Positions 34,782 to 43,363 of a DNA stretch of 64,000 nucleotides are shown here, in pieces; within the stretch, counting starts at the first letter, position 1; each line of letters begins with the position of its first letter. The stretch is from Candidatus Gastranaerophilales bacterium. Its GTDB lineage: Bacteria > Cyanobacteriota > Vampirovibrionia > Gastranaerophilales > Gastranaerophilaceae. The position numbers and the translations under genes were made by a program. The notes below the pieces were generated by a model that was not told where the DNA came from, made no database searches, and worked only from the letters and a program-made list of their open reading frames with translations. The stretch is from contig CALVBN010000008.1 of NCBI GenBank assembly GCA_944325785.1, forward strand, positions 1 through 64,000. The letters are read 5' to 3'.

Positions 34782-35465
34782 ATGATAAGAATGAAACTAA
34801 AAATTTTGAAATTCTTAAAAATTTCCGCTCTTATATTTGTTTATGTTTTGCTCTTAATCAATGCATTCTATTTCAAAGACAGTCCGGCATCCGTGATTTC
34901 CGCTTTCTTCGGAATAACATATACAATTTTTGCAGGTTTCGGAAGGCCGGTCTGCTATCTGTTCGGAGTTACAGGCTCAAGTTTTTACGGATATCTGTCG
35001 TTTCACAATTCTTTGTGGGGGAATTTAATTCTCTATATAGGATATTACATTCCGATGCAGATTTTAGGATTTTTCAGATGGAAGAAGCACTTAAAATCAA
35101 ATAAAAACGAGATTATAAAAACAGAATTAAACACAGAAGAGCGCATCAAATTAACACTTGTCACTTTATTATTTACTATAGCAGCTTTCATAATTCTTTT
35201 TTATACTCAAGACAAAAATCCGCTCATTGACGCAGTTACGGCTGTGTTTTCAATCCTCGGCATGTACCTGACCGTCAAGCGGTGCATTGAACAGTGGATT
35301 GTCTGGATGGTTGTGAACGGATTTTCTGCTCTGATGTGGCTTGATATTGCACTAAAGGGCGAAAAAGTTTTTTCAACCGTTGTCATGTGGAGTGTATATT
35401 TTGTTCTGGCAATTTATTTCTACATAAAATGGAGAAAAGAGATTGACGGCTATTGCGCCAAATAA
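34782..35465 (+). CDS. pnuC: Nicotinamide riboside/mononucleotide transporter PnuC
   Basis: 227 residues with seven or so helices. GSSFYGYLSFHNSLWGNLILYIGYYIPMQILGFFRWKKH and, near the end, RCIEQWIVWMVVNGFSALMW are typical PnuC segments containing the substrate-stacking Trp residues. It takes up nicotinamide riboside by facilitated diffusion, fixed inside by phosphorylation. No kinase (NadR) is adjacent. The 3' end overlaps the convergent bcp by 16 bp. Confidence 0.9.
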   Translation: MIRMKLKILKFLKISALIFVYVLLLINAFYFKDSPASVISAFFGITYTIFAGFGRPVCYLFGVTGSSFYGYLSFHNSLWGNLILYIGYYIPMQILGFFRWKKHLKSNKNEIIKTELNTEERIKLTLVTLLFTIAAFIILFYTQDKNPLIDAVTAVFSILGMYLTVKRCIEQWIVWMVVNGFSALMWLDIALKGEKVFSTVVMWSVYFVLAIYFYIKWRKEIDGYCAK

Positions 35466-35896
35466 GCAAGAACCTCATCGACATGCCCGTTAACTTTTAC
35501 CTTGCGCCACTCTTTTTCTATATTTCCGTCCGGCGAGATTACAAAAGTTGAGCGCTCTATTCCCATATATTTACGCCCGTACATTGATTTTTCTTTCCAA
35601 ACTTCAAACTCTTCTGCGAGTTTATGTTCTGTATCTGAAAGTAAAATAAAATTTAAATCCTGTTTTTCTCTAAATTTTTGGTGGCTTTTTATACTGTCCG
35701 GACTTACGCCTATAACTTCCGCTTTAGAAGCAAGTCGGTTTATATTATCCCTAAAATTGCAGGCTTCTTGCGTACAGCCGGAGGTATTGTCTTTAGGATA
35801 AAAATATAAAACAACACGCTTTCCTTTAAAATCTTCTAAAGAATACTCTTTTTCATTACCGTCTTTGTCTAAACCTGAAAGTTTTATATTTTCCAT
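35450..35896 (-). CDS. bcp: Thioredoxin-dependent peroxiredoxin (BCP/PrxQ)
   Basis: 148 residues. Peroxidatic C41 and resolving C46 in YPKDNTSGCTQEACNFRD (PrxQ spacing of four residues), then VIGVSPDSIKSHQKF and FVISPDGNIEKEW. It reduces hydrogen peroxide and organic peroxides using thioredoxin. Monogenic unit; convergent overlap with pnuC. Confidence 0.95.
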   Translation of the reverse strand: MENIKLSGLDKDGNEKEYSLEDFKGKRVVLYFYPKDNTSGCTQEACNFRDNINRLASKAEVIGVSPDSIKSHQKFREKQDLNFILLSDTEHKLAEEFEVWKEKSMYGRKYMGIERSTFVISPDGNIEKEWRKVKVNGHVDEVLAYLAQ

Positions 35897-35968
35897 AATA
35901 TTATCCTCCGTTTTCTTTATTATAAATTAAAAATGTTTCATTTATAATAGTAAAAGAGGCTAGACGAA

Positions 35969-37342
35969 ATGATAAATGATCTTACAAAGGGAGCGCCTGT
36001 TAAACTAATGCTTTTGTTTTCAGTACCGCTACTTATAGGAAATATTTTTCAGCAGTTTTATAATATAGCAGATATAATAATTGTAGGGCGGACTCTGGGT
36101 ATGCAGGCGCTTGCATCTGTCGGCGCTGTTTCGCCGTTATTTTTCTTAATTATGTTTATCGTAGTCGGATTTACCGGAGGATTTGCGGTTATAACAGGAC
36201 AGCGGTTCGGCGCTAAAGATTATGACGGAGTAAGGCGCTCGGTTACTATGTCTGCAATTCTAAGCTTCGCAATCACTGCAGTTTTTACCGTTTTTTGCGC
36301 GGTATTTATGAACCAGCTGTTATTCCTTATGAATGTTCCGCAGGAAATATATAAAGATGCTTTCTGGTATATTGAAATTGTTGTTATCGGTTTGTTTGTT
36401 GCAAACTTTTATAACCTGCTTGCAAGCATCATAAGAGCGCTCGGCGACAGCTTAACGCCTTTATACTGTTTGATTATCGCATCAATTCTAAACATATTGC
36501 TTGCGCTGCTTTTTATACTTGAATTCCACTGGGGAGTGCCGGGTTCTGCGGTTGCTCTGGTGCTTTCGCAGGCTGTTTCCGGTTTGTTATGCGTATGGTA
36601 CGTAAAAAAACACTTTCCTATATTGCACCTCAAAAAAAGCGATTGGATCTTTGATTGGAAGGAAGATTACAAATTTGCAATGGAACACTTGAAAGTCGGG
36701 GTTCCGATGGCGGTTCAGTTTGCAATACTCGGGATGAGTATTTTAATTATCCAGAGTGTCTGCAACACATTCGGCGCGGATGTTATTGCATCTTTCACGG
36801 CAGCACTGAGAATAGAGCAGATTGCGACACTTCCTATGATTTCATTCGGCGTTGCTCTTGCTTCGTATGTTGCGCAGAATTTCGGCGCAGGACACTTTTC
36901 AAGAATCAGATACGGAGTCAAAAGAGCTTCTCTTATTAATGTAGGCTTGAGTATTGTTATGGCTGTTATAATGCATTTTTGGGGCGGACACTTTGTAAGA
37001 ATTTTCGTAGGAAGCGGAAATGAGAATGTAGTAAAAATAGCACACGATTATTTATTCATAAGTTCGCTTTTCTATTTCTTTCTTGCACAAATTTTTATCT
37101 ACAGAAACGCCCTGCAGGGTCTGGGGCGCGCTGCTATACCGATGCTTGCTTCTGTAGGTGAACTTGTTATGCGCTCATTTGCCGCAGTATTTCTGGCTGT
37201 CAGAATAAGTTATTACGGAGTATTTTTTGCGGGTCCGATTGCCTGGGTAGCAGCATCAACGGTTCTTGCTGTCGGATATTATACAACTATCAAAAGATTT
37301 ATCTTTAAAACCCAAATGAAATTAAGGCAAAAGAGAAGTTAG
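35969..37342 (+). CDS. MATE family efflux transporter
   Basis: 457 residues, about 12 helices. N-terminus INDLTKGAPVKLMLLFSVPLLIGNIFQQFYNIADIIIVGR and VGFTGGFAVITGQRFGAKD are standard for MATE proteins of the DinF/NorM-like class, as is GVPMAVQFAILGMSI in the second half. It exports cationic compounds with sodium or protons; substrate unknown. The next gene, a TolC-like protein, starts 28 bp later with a TTGACA/TATAAT-like sequence between, so it may have its own promoter. Confidence 0.9.
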   Translation: MINDLTKGAPVKLMLLFSVPLLIGNIFQQFYNIADIIIVGRTLGMQALASVGAVSPLFFLIMFIVVGFTGGFAVITGQRFGAKDYDGVRRSVTMSAILSFAITAVFTVFCAVFMNQLLFLMNVPQEIYKDAFWYIEIVVIGLFVANFYNLLASIIRALGDSLTPLYCLIIASILNILLALLFILEFHWGVPGSAVALVLSQAVSGLLCVWYVKKHFPILHLKKSDWIFDWKEDYKFAMEHLKVGVPMAVQFAILGMSILIIQSVCNTFGADVIASFTAALRIEQIATLPMISFGVALASYVAQNFGAGHFSRIRYGVKRASLINVGLSIVMAVIMHFWGGHFVRIFVGSGNENVVKIAHDYLFISSLFYFFLAQIFIYRNALQGLGRAAIPMLASVGELVMRSFAAVFLAVRISYYGVFFAGPIAWVAASTVLAVGYYTTIKRFIFKTQMKLRQKRS

Positions 37343-37370
37343 GCTTGACAAACATGGTATAATAAAAAGT

Positions 37371-38867
37371 ATGGTTAGAAAGAGATTTTGTCTGCTCGTT
37401 CTATTGATTTTGCTGAGCGGACTTTTAAATGTATATGCGCACGATGATGACGATGAACTTTTTAAGCCTGTCGAAATAAAAGACGGCTCTTCATTGTCTG
37501 TAATGGATTGCGTCGCATCTGCATTTAAAAACAGTCCGAAAATTAAGCGTAAAAAATACAATCTGGATATCGCAAAAAGCAACGTGGGAATTGCAAAATC
37601 CCAATACTTTCCTGTAATAAATGCCGGTGTCGGATTTTATAACGAAAATAATTCCAATAATATTTATTATAACTCCCACTATAGAGAACTGCCTTCTGTA
37701 GCAGTTTCCGTTAACAAATTAATCTGGAATTTCGGGAAAACAACTGCTTATATTAAGATGGAAGAATTTTACAAAATAGGCGCGGAATATGAATTTATCG
37801 ACAGTTTGTGTTCTACGGTTTTTGATATTAAAGGAAAATATTATAACTTGCTTAGAGCAAGCGCATTAAAAGATATTGCAGAATATAATATTGAAATAAA
37901 TAAGCATTTTCTTGAACTTGCCAAAGATAAAAATAAATGCGATATCACAACAGCTAAACTCAACTTGAGCGATGCTAACGTAAAATTCATTGAAGCACAG
38001 AATAATTATAACAATGAGCGGGTTAACCTTACCAATTCAATGTATCTGGAAAATCAGCCGGACTATTCTATAAAAATCACCAAAACTTTTGACTACAGCA
38101 GTGATTATGCAAAAAATCCACAAGAAATTAATTCAAAAGATTTCAAACCGGAAATATTTCCTTTCACACGTGAAAAAGCCCTTGAAATTGCATATAATAA
38201 CAGTCCGGATTTAAGCGTATTAATATCTACAAAACAGGCTATGGAACAGTCTTTATTATATATCAAGCGGATGTACTTTCCTGATCTGACAGTAAACGCC
38301 GGATACGGGTATAACAATGCAAACATATATAACGGCAACAACAGCCTTCAAGTAGGAGTAAACCTAAATTCCAATGTTAATCTTATGGAATTAAGACACA
38401 GCATTAAAGGAGCTGACGCGCAGGTGTACCTTGCAGATAATGAAATCCTGCTTTTCAAAAAAGATTTACAGTACGAGCTTAAAAGGGCATTTAATGACTT
38501 TGACAGGGCAGAAAAACAAATTCCTGCATCAAAGCTTGAAGTCGGACAGGCTTACGACAATTTGAAAATCGTAGAAGATTTGTATATAAAAGATAAACTC
38601 AATTATATAGCCCTGCAGGATGCAAGAAAAGATTATATCCACTCCTTAAACAACTATATAGAAAGCCTGTATAACTACAATATGGCTCTGATTGAAGTAG
38701 AAATGGCAATGCATTATCACCTTGTAGATATTCACCACAAATCAGAACACGCCGTACACTACCACTCACAGGAACTCGTTGAGCATTTGAATAAGGCGCT
38801 CGGATGCGACGAGTGGGAAGTTCCTAAAACAAAAAAAGGCAGAAAACAGACTTCTTCTGATTTATAG
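37371..38867 (+). CDS. TolC-like outer-membrane protein
   Basis: 498 residues with a signal peptide (FCLLVLLILLSGLLNVYA). Two OEP repeats: SVMDCVASAFKNSPKIKRKKYN...KSQYFPVINAGVGF and KALEIAYNNSPDLSVLIST...KRMYFPDLTVNAGYGYNN, each with helix then strand, forming a trimeric tunnel. The C-terminus is His-rich (MHYHLVDIHHKSEHAVHYHSQELVEH), and the N-terminus begins HDDDDE, which suggests metal binding and perhaps a metal-efflux role. It abuts the convergent acyltransferase with no gap. Confidence 0.85.
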   Translation: MVRKRFCLLVLLILLSGLLNVYAHDDDDELFKPVEIKDGSSLSVMDCVASAFKNSPKIKRKKYNLDIAKSNVGIAKSQYFPVINAGVGFYNENNSNNIYYNSHYRELPSVAVSVNKLIWNFGKTTAYIKMEEFYKIGAEYEFIDSLCSTVFDIKGKYYNLLRASALKDIAEYNIEINKHFLELAKDKNKCDITTAKLNLSDANVKFIEAQNNYNNERVNLTNSMYLENQPDYSIKITKTFDYSSDYAKNPQEINSKDFKPEIFPFTREKALEIAYNNSPDLSVLISTKQAMEQSLLYIKRMYFPDLTVNAGYGYNNANIYNGNNSLQVGVNLNSNVNLMELRHSIKGADAQVYLADNEILLFKKDLQYELKRAFNDFDRAEKQIPASKLEVGQAYDNLKIVEDLYIKDKLNYIALQDARKDYIHSLNNYIESLYNYNMALIEVEMAMHYHLVDIHHKSEHAVHYHSQELVEHLNKALGCDEWEVPKTKKGRKQTSSDL

Positions 38868-39911
38868 TCAACTTTGCTGTGCTTTTTGCATTTCGGAAGT
38901 TAATTTTTCCCTAATAGTATATAAAATATCGGAAGTTTTATCTGTTCGGTTAAATTCCATAGGTTCTCCTATGTGAATATGCCCCAGATTATTTTTCCCC
39001 CTCCTGTAATCTATTCCTATTGGAATAATTTTTACATTATCTTTTAATCTTAATGCACTTTTTACAAAGGCTGCAATCCCGGGCTGAATTTTATTTGCAA
39101 GCGGACGGTCCTTGTAGCTTGAATTATTCCCCTCCGGAAATATAAATACATTTGATTTATTTTGCACAAATTCTTTCAAAAGATTTTTTATAACAACAGC
39201 ATTAAAATGCTTGTCTTTATGCCTTAATGACGCATCTATTGGAATTAAACCGAGATGTTTATAAATTTCTCCAATTTTTTTATCCACAATCTTTAGCATA
39301 TTCCTGCTGACCAAAATTTTTGGACGCGGACAAGTTGCCTGCAGATTATTTGCCGTATACATCTGGCTTAATAAAGAATTGATTATTACATAGATAAATT
39401 TATCTTTGTTGTAATCCGGATGATTCATTGCAAAGATTACCGCTTCATTAGATTTTGCAAGATCTTCCAGAGTTTTTTCTTCTGTATTGGCAATTATGTA
39501 TTTCTTCTTTACAGAACCGCCGATTTTTGCAATTTCTTCTATATATTCTTTTGAATCCGGCTTAATTTCTTCAATAATTTTATTTATTCTACCTATTTTA
39601 GAATAATGACTCATAAGCAGAATTCTATCCGCAAGAATACGGCTGAAAAAAATAGCTTTATTTTGTATCTTTACAAGCTCTTGTTCAAATTTATTCCGAG
39701 GTTTATCAAAAAACTTGCATAAAATATTAGATTTGACAAAAATTGCAAAATTGTTAAGCCCTCTTACCAAAAAATTTTCCTTAAACATCGTATCAAGCGG
39801 AGTCAGCTCATTATGAAAAGGGGTATTCTTCAAAATTGCTTTATTATTTAAATGTATCTTTGCTTCAAACCCGGGAGTATAAACTCCGGAATTTGTATTA
39901 TTTATTCTCAT
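38868..39911 (-). CDS. PlsC-like acyltransferase with lineage-type N-terminus
   Basis: 347 residues from MRINNTNSGVYTPGFEAK, which matches the group signature. The acyltransferase domain follows: MNHPDYNKDKF (motif I, but His and the second Asp are five residues apart instead of four), then KILVSRNMLK, LGLIPIDASLR and FPEGNNSSYKDRP (motif III FPEG), and KIIPIGIDYRR. Likely acylates lysophosphatidate or a related acceptor at the membrane. The unusual motif I might shift the catalytic Asp (the D in HPD is an alternative). Convergent with the TolC-like gene; its start is divergent from the TetR gene. Confidence 0.72.
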   Translation of the reverse strand: MRINNTNSGVYTPGFEAKIHLNNKAILKNTPFHNELTPLDTMFKENFLVRGLNNFAIFVKSNILCKFFDKPRNKFEQELVKIQNKAIFFSRILADRILLMSHYSKIGRINKIIEEIKPDSKEYIEEIAKIGGSVKKKYIIANTEEKTLEDLAKSNEAVIFAMNHPDYNKDKFIYVIINSLLSQMYTANNLQATCPRPKILVSRNMLKIVDKKIGEIYKHLGLIPIDASLRHKDKHFNAVVIKNLLKEFVQNKSNVFIFPEGNNSSYKDRPLANKIQPGIAAFVKSALRLKDNVKIIPIGIDYRRGKNNLGHIHIGEPMEFNRTDKTSDILYTIREKLTSEMQKAQQS

Positions 39912-39963
39912 ACTCTGATTAAAAACCAAACAAAAAATTTTTTGTCAAACAAAAATATTTTCG

Positions 39964-39992
39964 TTTACTTAATCAAACGTTTGTTTTATAAT
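39964..39992 (+). promoter_or_regulatory. Promoter and operator of TetR-efflux operon
   Basis: TTTACT-17 bp-TATAAT, with the perfect palindrome CAAACGTTTG (39974-39983) in the spacer, about 25 bp before the TetR start (AGGAG site). A palindrome between -35 and -10 is the expected place for TetR autorepression. Confidence 0.6.
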
Positions 39993-40016
39993 CTTAAATA
40001 TAAACAGGAGTTTGTA

Positions 40017-40655
40017 ATGAAAAAAGTTAGCGATGAAAGCTCAAAAGCAAGGATTTTAGACGCAGCTACAGCTCTTTTTGCACAAAAAGGTTTTGACGGT
40101 ACAAGCATAAGAGAAATATGCAAAAATGCAGGAGTTAATCTTTGCATGATTTCATACTACTGGGGCGGGAAAAAGGAACTTTATCAAGGAATTATTGAAA
40201 ACCTGCTGGAAAAACAACTTGAATACTCTAAAGAATTTCTTGATTTAAGTAAAAAACCGGAAGAAATGAGTATAAAAGAATGCTTTGAACTCTTGATGAA
40301 AATTGCCGATAAATTTGTAGACTTCTTTTACAAAAATATATCCTCAGATTTAATTGTTCTACTGCTAAAAGAACAGCAGAGACCGGATTTTATTGTAAAA
40401 TCTCCTGTTCTGGATTATATGAGGAGTGTTGTTGCAAGAATTTTAAATAAAAACGTGAATGACAGGGTTGTGATATTTAAAACACTTTTTCTGCTTTCAC
40501 AAATAAACTCCCCGAGAATCCTGCCGGCATTCTCTCTAAGACTGCTCGGACAGGAAGATTTTTGCAAAGAAGACATCAGTATTATAAAAGATAACATTAA
40601 ACTTTACATAAAAACTGTTATCGGCGGAAATATCAAGGAGGAGAAAAATGATTAG
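40017..40655 (+). CDS. TetR-family regulator of efflux operon (CecR-like)
   Basis: 212 residues. HTH at about 10-55: SKARILDAATALFAQKGFDGTSIREICKNAGVNLCMISYYWGGKKELYQG. The C-terminal ligand domain resembles the TetR_C/CecR type. It overlaps the outer-membrane factor by 8 bp and leads an operon laid out like CecR-YbhGFSR. It should repress the operon until an effector (drug or metabolite) binds. Start at MKKVSD has AGGAG; longer upstream in-frame sequence overlaps the promoter and is not coding. Confidence 0.88.
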   Translation: MKKVSDESSKARILDAATALFAQKGFDGTSIREICKNAGVNLCMISYYWGGKKELYQGIIENLLEKQLEYSKEFLDLSKKPEEMSIKECFELLMKIADKFVDFFYKNISSDLIVLLLKEQQRPDFIVKSPVLDYMRSVVARILNKNVNDRVVIFKTLFLLSQINSPRILPAFSLRLLGQEDFCKEDISIIKDNIKLYIKTVIGGNIKEEKND

Positions 40656-41967
40656 AAGAATTTTTCTTGTCTGCATTCTTTCGTTATTCTTTATACAAAA
40701 CTGCAGGGCAGTTGATATTAATGAGCTGAATATTGAATTTTTCGGCAAGTTCAATGATGAATATTTGAACTGCTATATTCAAGAGGCGCTGAATAATAAC
40801 CACAATTTGAAGAAAGCAGGACACGTTGTAGAGCAGTACCGTCAGCAGACAAAATATTCTCTCGGGCGCGAGCTTCCGTCATTGAACGTCAGTGCAAATT
40901 ATCTCGGAATTAAAATTCCGGAGCTGGACAATTTTCAATTAAAAGAAAATGCTTTTATACTGCCTTTTATGGCAAGTTATGAGGCTGATTTTCTTCTTAA
41001 AAACAGAGATAAAACAAGGGCTGTAAAAAAGAGCTACGAAGCATCAAAATATAATGAAAAAGCAGTATATCTAGCATTATTGAGCGATGTTGCGTCCGTT
41101 TATACAAATATTCTGCAATATGACTATTTGATAGAAAAAGAAACAAGAGTTCTAAATATACAGGAAGAAATTCTCAATAGAAATAACAAAATGTTTGAAC
41201 GCGGAATAATAGACAAAACTACTCTCAACACTGCAAAAGAAAATGTTGAGAGAGCAAAGAACAGAATTGAAAGCCTGCAAAAAGAGCGCGAAACTGCAAT
41301 GATGTATCTCGCTGTATTAACAGGCAATTCCGCTTCTGATATTACAAATATGAAAATCGGAAAACTCGAAAATTTTGAATACACCGGAGATATTCCAGAA
41401 GAAATAAGTTCTGATGTTATTTTTGCAAGACCGGATGTAAAAATGGCAGAAGCCAATCTTGAAAAAGCAAAAATCGACGTTAGGGTAGCAAAAAAGGAAT
41501 TCTTCCCAAGGTTTAATATAGTCGGAATCTGGGCTTTTAATACCATAGCGCCCGGGTCATTTTTCTCCTGGGAATCTTCGCTGGCATCAATTCTAGCCGG
41601 AGCATCGCAGGATATTTTTAAAGGCGGTATGAAGGTTGCGAATTTAAAAATACAAAAAGCTAAATATGAAGAGCTTTTTGAGGATTACAGCCAGACAAAC
41701 TTAGAAGCCGTAAAAGAGGTAAATACTGCCCTTTGCATAATCAAGCACGACAGGCAGATTGAAGATAATACAAAAACTGAATTGAATTATGAGGATGAAA
41801 ATTTTAAAAATTCCGAAAAGAAATTCAACAGAGGTATAATTTCCGAGCCGGAACTTTTAAGAGGCGAAAATAAACTTATAAATTCACAAACAAATTATGC
41901 ACAGGCAAAAACTCAAAGAATAGTAAATTATTTCACATTATATAAAGCCGTTGGAGGTCAATTATGA
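40648..41967 (+). CDS. TolC-family outer-membrane factor of efflux operon
   Basis: 439 residues with signal peptide (IFLVCILSLFFIQNCRA). NodT-type OEP repeats: AGHVVEQYRQQTKYSLGRELPSLNVSAN and DVIFARPDVKMAEANLEKAKIDVRVAKKEFFPRFNIVG. It gives the operon its own exit duct, so the system need not share TolC. Overlaps the adaptor gene by 4 bp. Confidence 0.9.
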   Translation: MIRRIFLVCILSLFFIQNCRAVDINELNIEFFGKFNDEYLNCYIQEALNNNHNLKKAGHVVEQYRQQTKYSLGRELPSLNVSANYLGIKIPELDNFQLKENAFILPFMASYEADFLLKNRDKTRAVKKSYEASKYNEKAVYLALLSDVASVYTNILQYDYLIEKETRVLNIQEEILNRNNKMFERGIIDKTTLNTAKENVERAKNRIESLQKERETAMMYLAVLTGNSASDITNMKIGKLENFEYTGDIPEEISSDVIFARPDVKMAEANLEKAKIDVRVAKKEFFPRFNIVGIWAFNTIAPGSFFSWESSLASILAGASQDIFKGGMKVANLKIQKAKYEELFEDYSQTNLEAVKEVNTALCIIKHDRQIEDNTKTELNYEDENFKNSEKKFNRGIISEPELLRGENKLINSQTNYAQAKTQRIVNYFTLYKAVGGQL

Positions 41968-42815
41968 AGAAAAAAAGAATAATTTTGCTGTTATTAATAT
42001 TATTAATCTGCGTGTTTTTAGTATTTTTATATTTTAAAAACCGTAAAGTAATGAATGAACTGACACTCTACGGCAATATTGAAATCCGGCAGGTTGATTT
42101 AAGTTTTCAAGTTGCAGGGAAAATAGAAAAACTGCTGAAAGAAGAAGGCGACAAAGTTAAAGAAGGCGAGCTTCTTGCAGTAATGGACAGCAGAGATTAT
42201 GCAGTAAATCTTGAAAAAGCAGAAGCGGAGGTTGAAAAGACGCTTGCGCTTAAATCCGATGCGGAATCAAAGTTTGAACGCCAGGCACCGCTTGCTGATG
42301 ATAATACAATTTCACCGCAGGATTACGACACGCTTCTTAATATGAGAGAAAAAACAAGGGCTGATTATGACGGCGCAGTTGCACAGAAAAATTTTGCCAA
42401 AAACCAGCTTGACTACACAAGGATTTACGCACCGGAAGAAGGAATTATTATGATAAGGGTGCAGGAACCTGGCGCCAATGTTGCAAAAGCCCAGCCGGTT
42501 TACACGATGGCGAAAACAAAACCTGTATGGGTCAGAGCATATGTAAATGAAACGGATTTAGGAAATATAAAATACGGTCAAGAGGTAAGTGTTTATACTG
42601 ATACGGTTGACCCTAAAACAGGCAGGAAAAGAATGTATAAAGGGCAGGTCGGATATATTTCGCCGGTTGCGGAATTTACACCAAAAACAGTACAGTCAAC
42701 AGATATAAGAACTAATCTTGTTTACCGCATCAGGGTTTATATTTATGATATTGATGAATACTTAAGACAGGGTATGCCGGTTACAATTAAGGTAGATTTA
42801 AACAGTAAAAAATAA
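41964..42815 (+). CDS. HlyD-family membrane fusion protein (YbhG-like)
   Basis: 283 residues with an N-terminal anchor helix (IILLLLILLICVFLVFLYF). Lipoyl/biotinyl halves: LTLYGNIEIRQVDLSFQVAGKIEKLLKEEGDKVKEGELLAVMD and TRIYAPEEGIIMIRVQEPGANVAKAQPVYTM, with a coiled coil between. It bridges the inner-membrane ABC transporter and the outer-membrane factor. Its stop is followed immediately by the left inverted repeat of the DUF559 cassette, which may weaken transcription into the ATPase gene. Confidence 0.92.
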   Translation: MKKKRIILLLLILLICVFLVFLYFKNRKVMNELTLYGNIEIRQVDLSFQVAGKIEKLLKEEGDKVKEGELLAVMDSRDYAVNLEKAEAEVEKTLALKSDAESKFERQAPLADDNTISPQDYDTLLNMREKTRADYDGAVAQKNFAKNQLDYTRIYAPEEGIIMIRVQEPGANVAKAQPVYTMAKTKPVWVRAYVNETDLGNIKYGQEVSVYTDTVDPKTGRKRMYKGQVGYISPVAEFTPKTVQSTDIRTNLVYRIRVYIYDIDEYLRQGMPVTIKVDLNSKK

Positions 42816-43335
42816 ACCCCTCACCCGCATCCGTAATTCGCTTTCGCTCAAACGTCTGCTCCCTCTCCCGCAAGGGGCGAGGGAAAAAGAGAAAGGATAT
42901 AATGAATACTAAGAAAAATCACAGATTTTATGCACCATACATTAAAAATATAGCAAGATCAATGCGTACTGAACAAACAGAACAGGAATACAAATTATGG
43001 CAGTTGATTCGTAATGGAAAATTAGGGGTTAAATTCCGCAGACAATTTTCTATTGATAACAGATATATTGCGGATTTTATCTGTCTTGAAAAAAGACTCA
43101 TCATAGAGATTGACGGGGGACAGCATGCCGGTTCCTTTTCTGACATACAAAGAACTTTCTACCTTGAAAAACAAAACTTTAGAGTGATTAGATTTTGGAA
43201 TAATGAAATTGATAACAACATAGAAGGCTGTTATCAATTCTTAATCAATGAAATCACATCCCCCTCGCCCCTTGCGGGAGAGGGCAGAATTTCAAGTTGA
43301 GCAATAGCGAAACTTAGAAATTCGGGTGAGGGGTG
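42816..43335. mobile_element. DUF559 nuclease cassette with inverted-repeat ends
   Basis: A single gene flanked by inverted repeats. The inner 23 bp are perfect (42861-42883 CCCTCTCCCGCAAGGGGCGA..., inverse at 43262-43284). The outer 45-50 bp (ACCCCTCACCCG... and ...CGGGTGAGGGGT) are imperfect. No transposase is present. It has inserted between the adaptor and ATPase genes of an otherwise compact operon. No target duplication was seen. Whether the nuclease moves the unit is unknown. Confidence 0.7.
42902..43300 (+). CDS. DUF559 (Vsr-like) endonuclease domain protein
   Basis: 132 residues. After KNIARSMRTEQTEQEYKLWQLIRNGKLGVKFRRQFSIDNRYIADFICLEKRLIIEIDGGQH the PD-(D/E)xK-like core is visible: E in the TEQE helix, D in YIADF, E-I-D in IIEIDGGQH, and RVIRFWNNEI. 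The C-terminal TSPSPLAGEGRISS is encoded by the right inverted repeat, a trait of DUF559 genes from many bacteria. The protein may be a nicking or repair-type nuclease. It has AGAAAGGATAT at the start. Confidence 0.88.
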   Translation: MNTKKNHRFYAPYIKNIARSMRTEQTEQEYKLWQLIRNGKLGVKFRRQFSIDNRYIADFICLEKRLIIEIDGGQHAGSFSDIQRTFYLEKQNFRVIRFWNNEIDNNIEGCYQFLINEITSPSPLAGEGRISS

Positions 43336-43363
43336 CATTCCTCAATAAATAAAAGAGTAAAAG

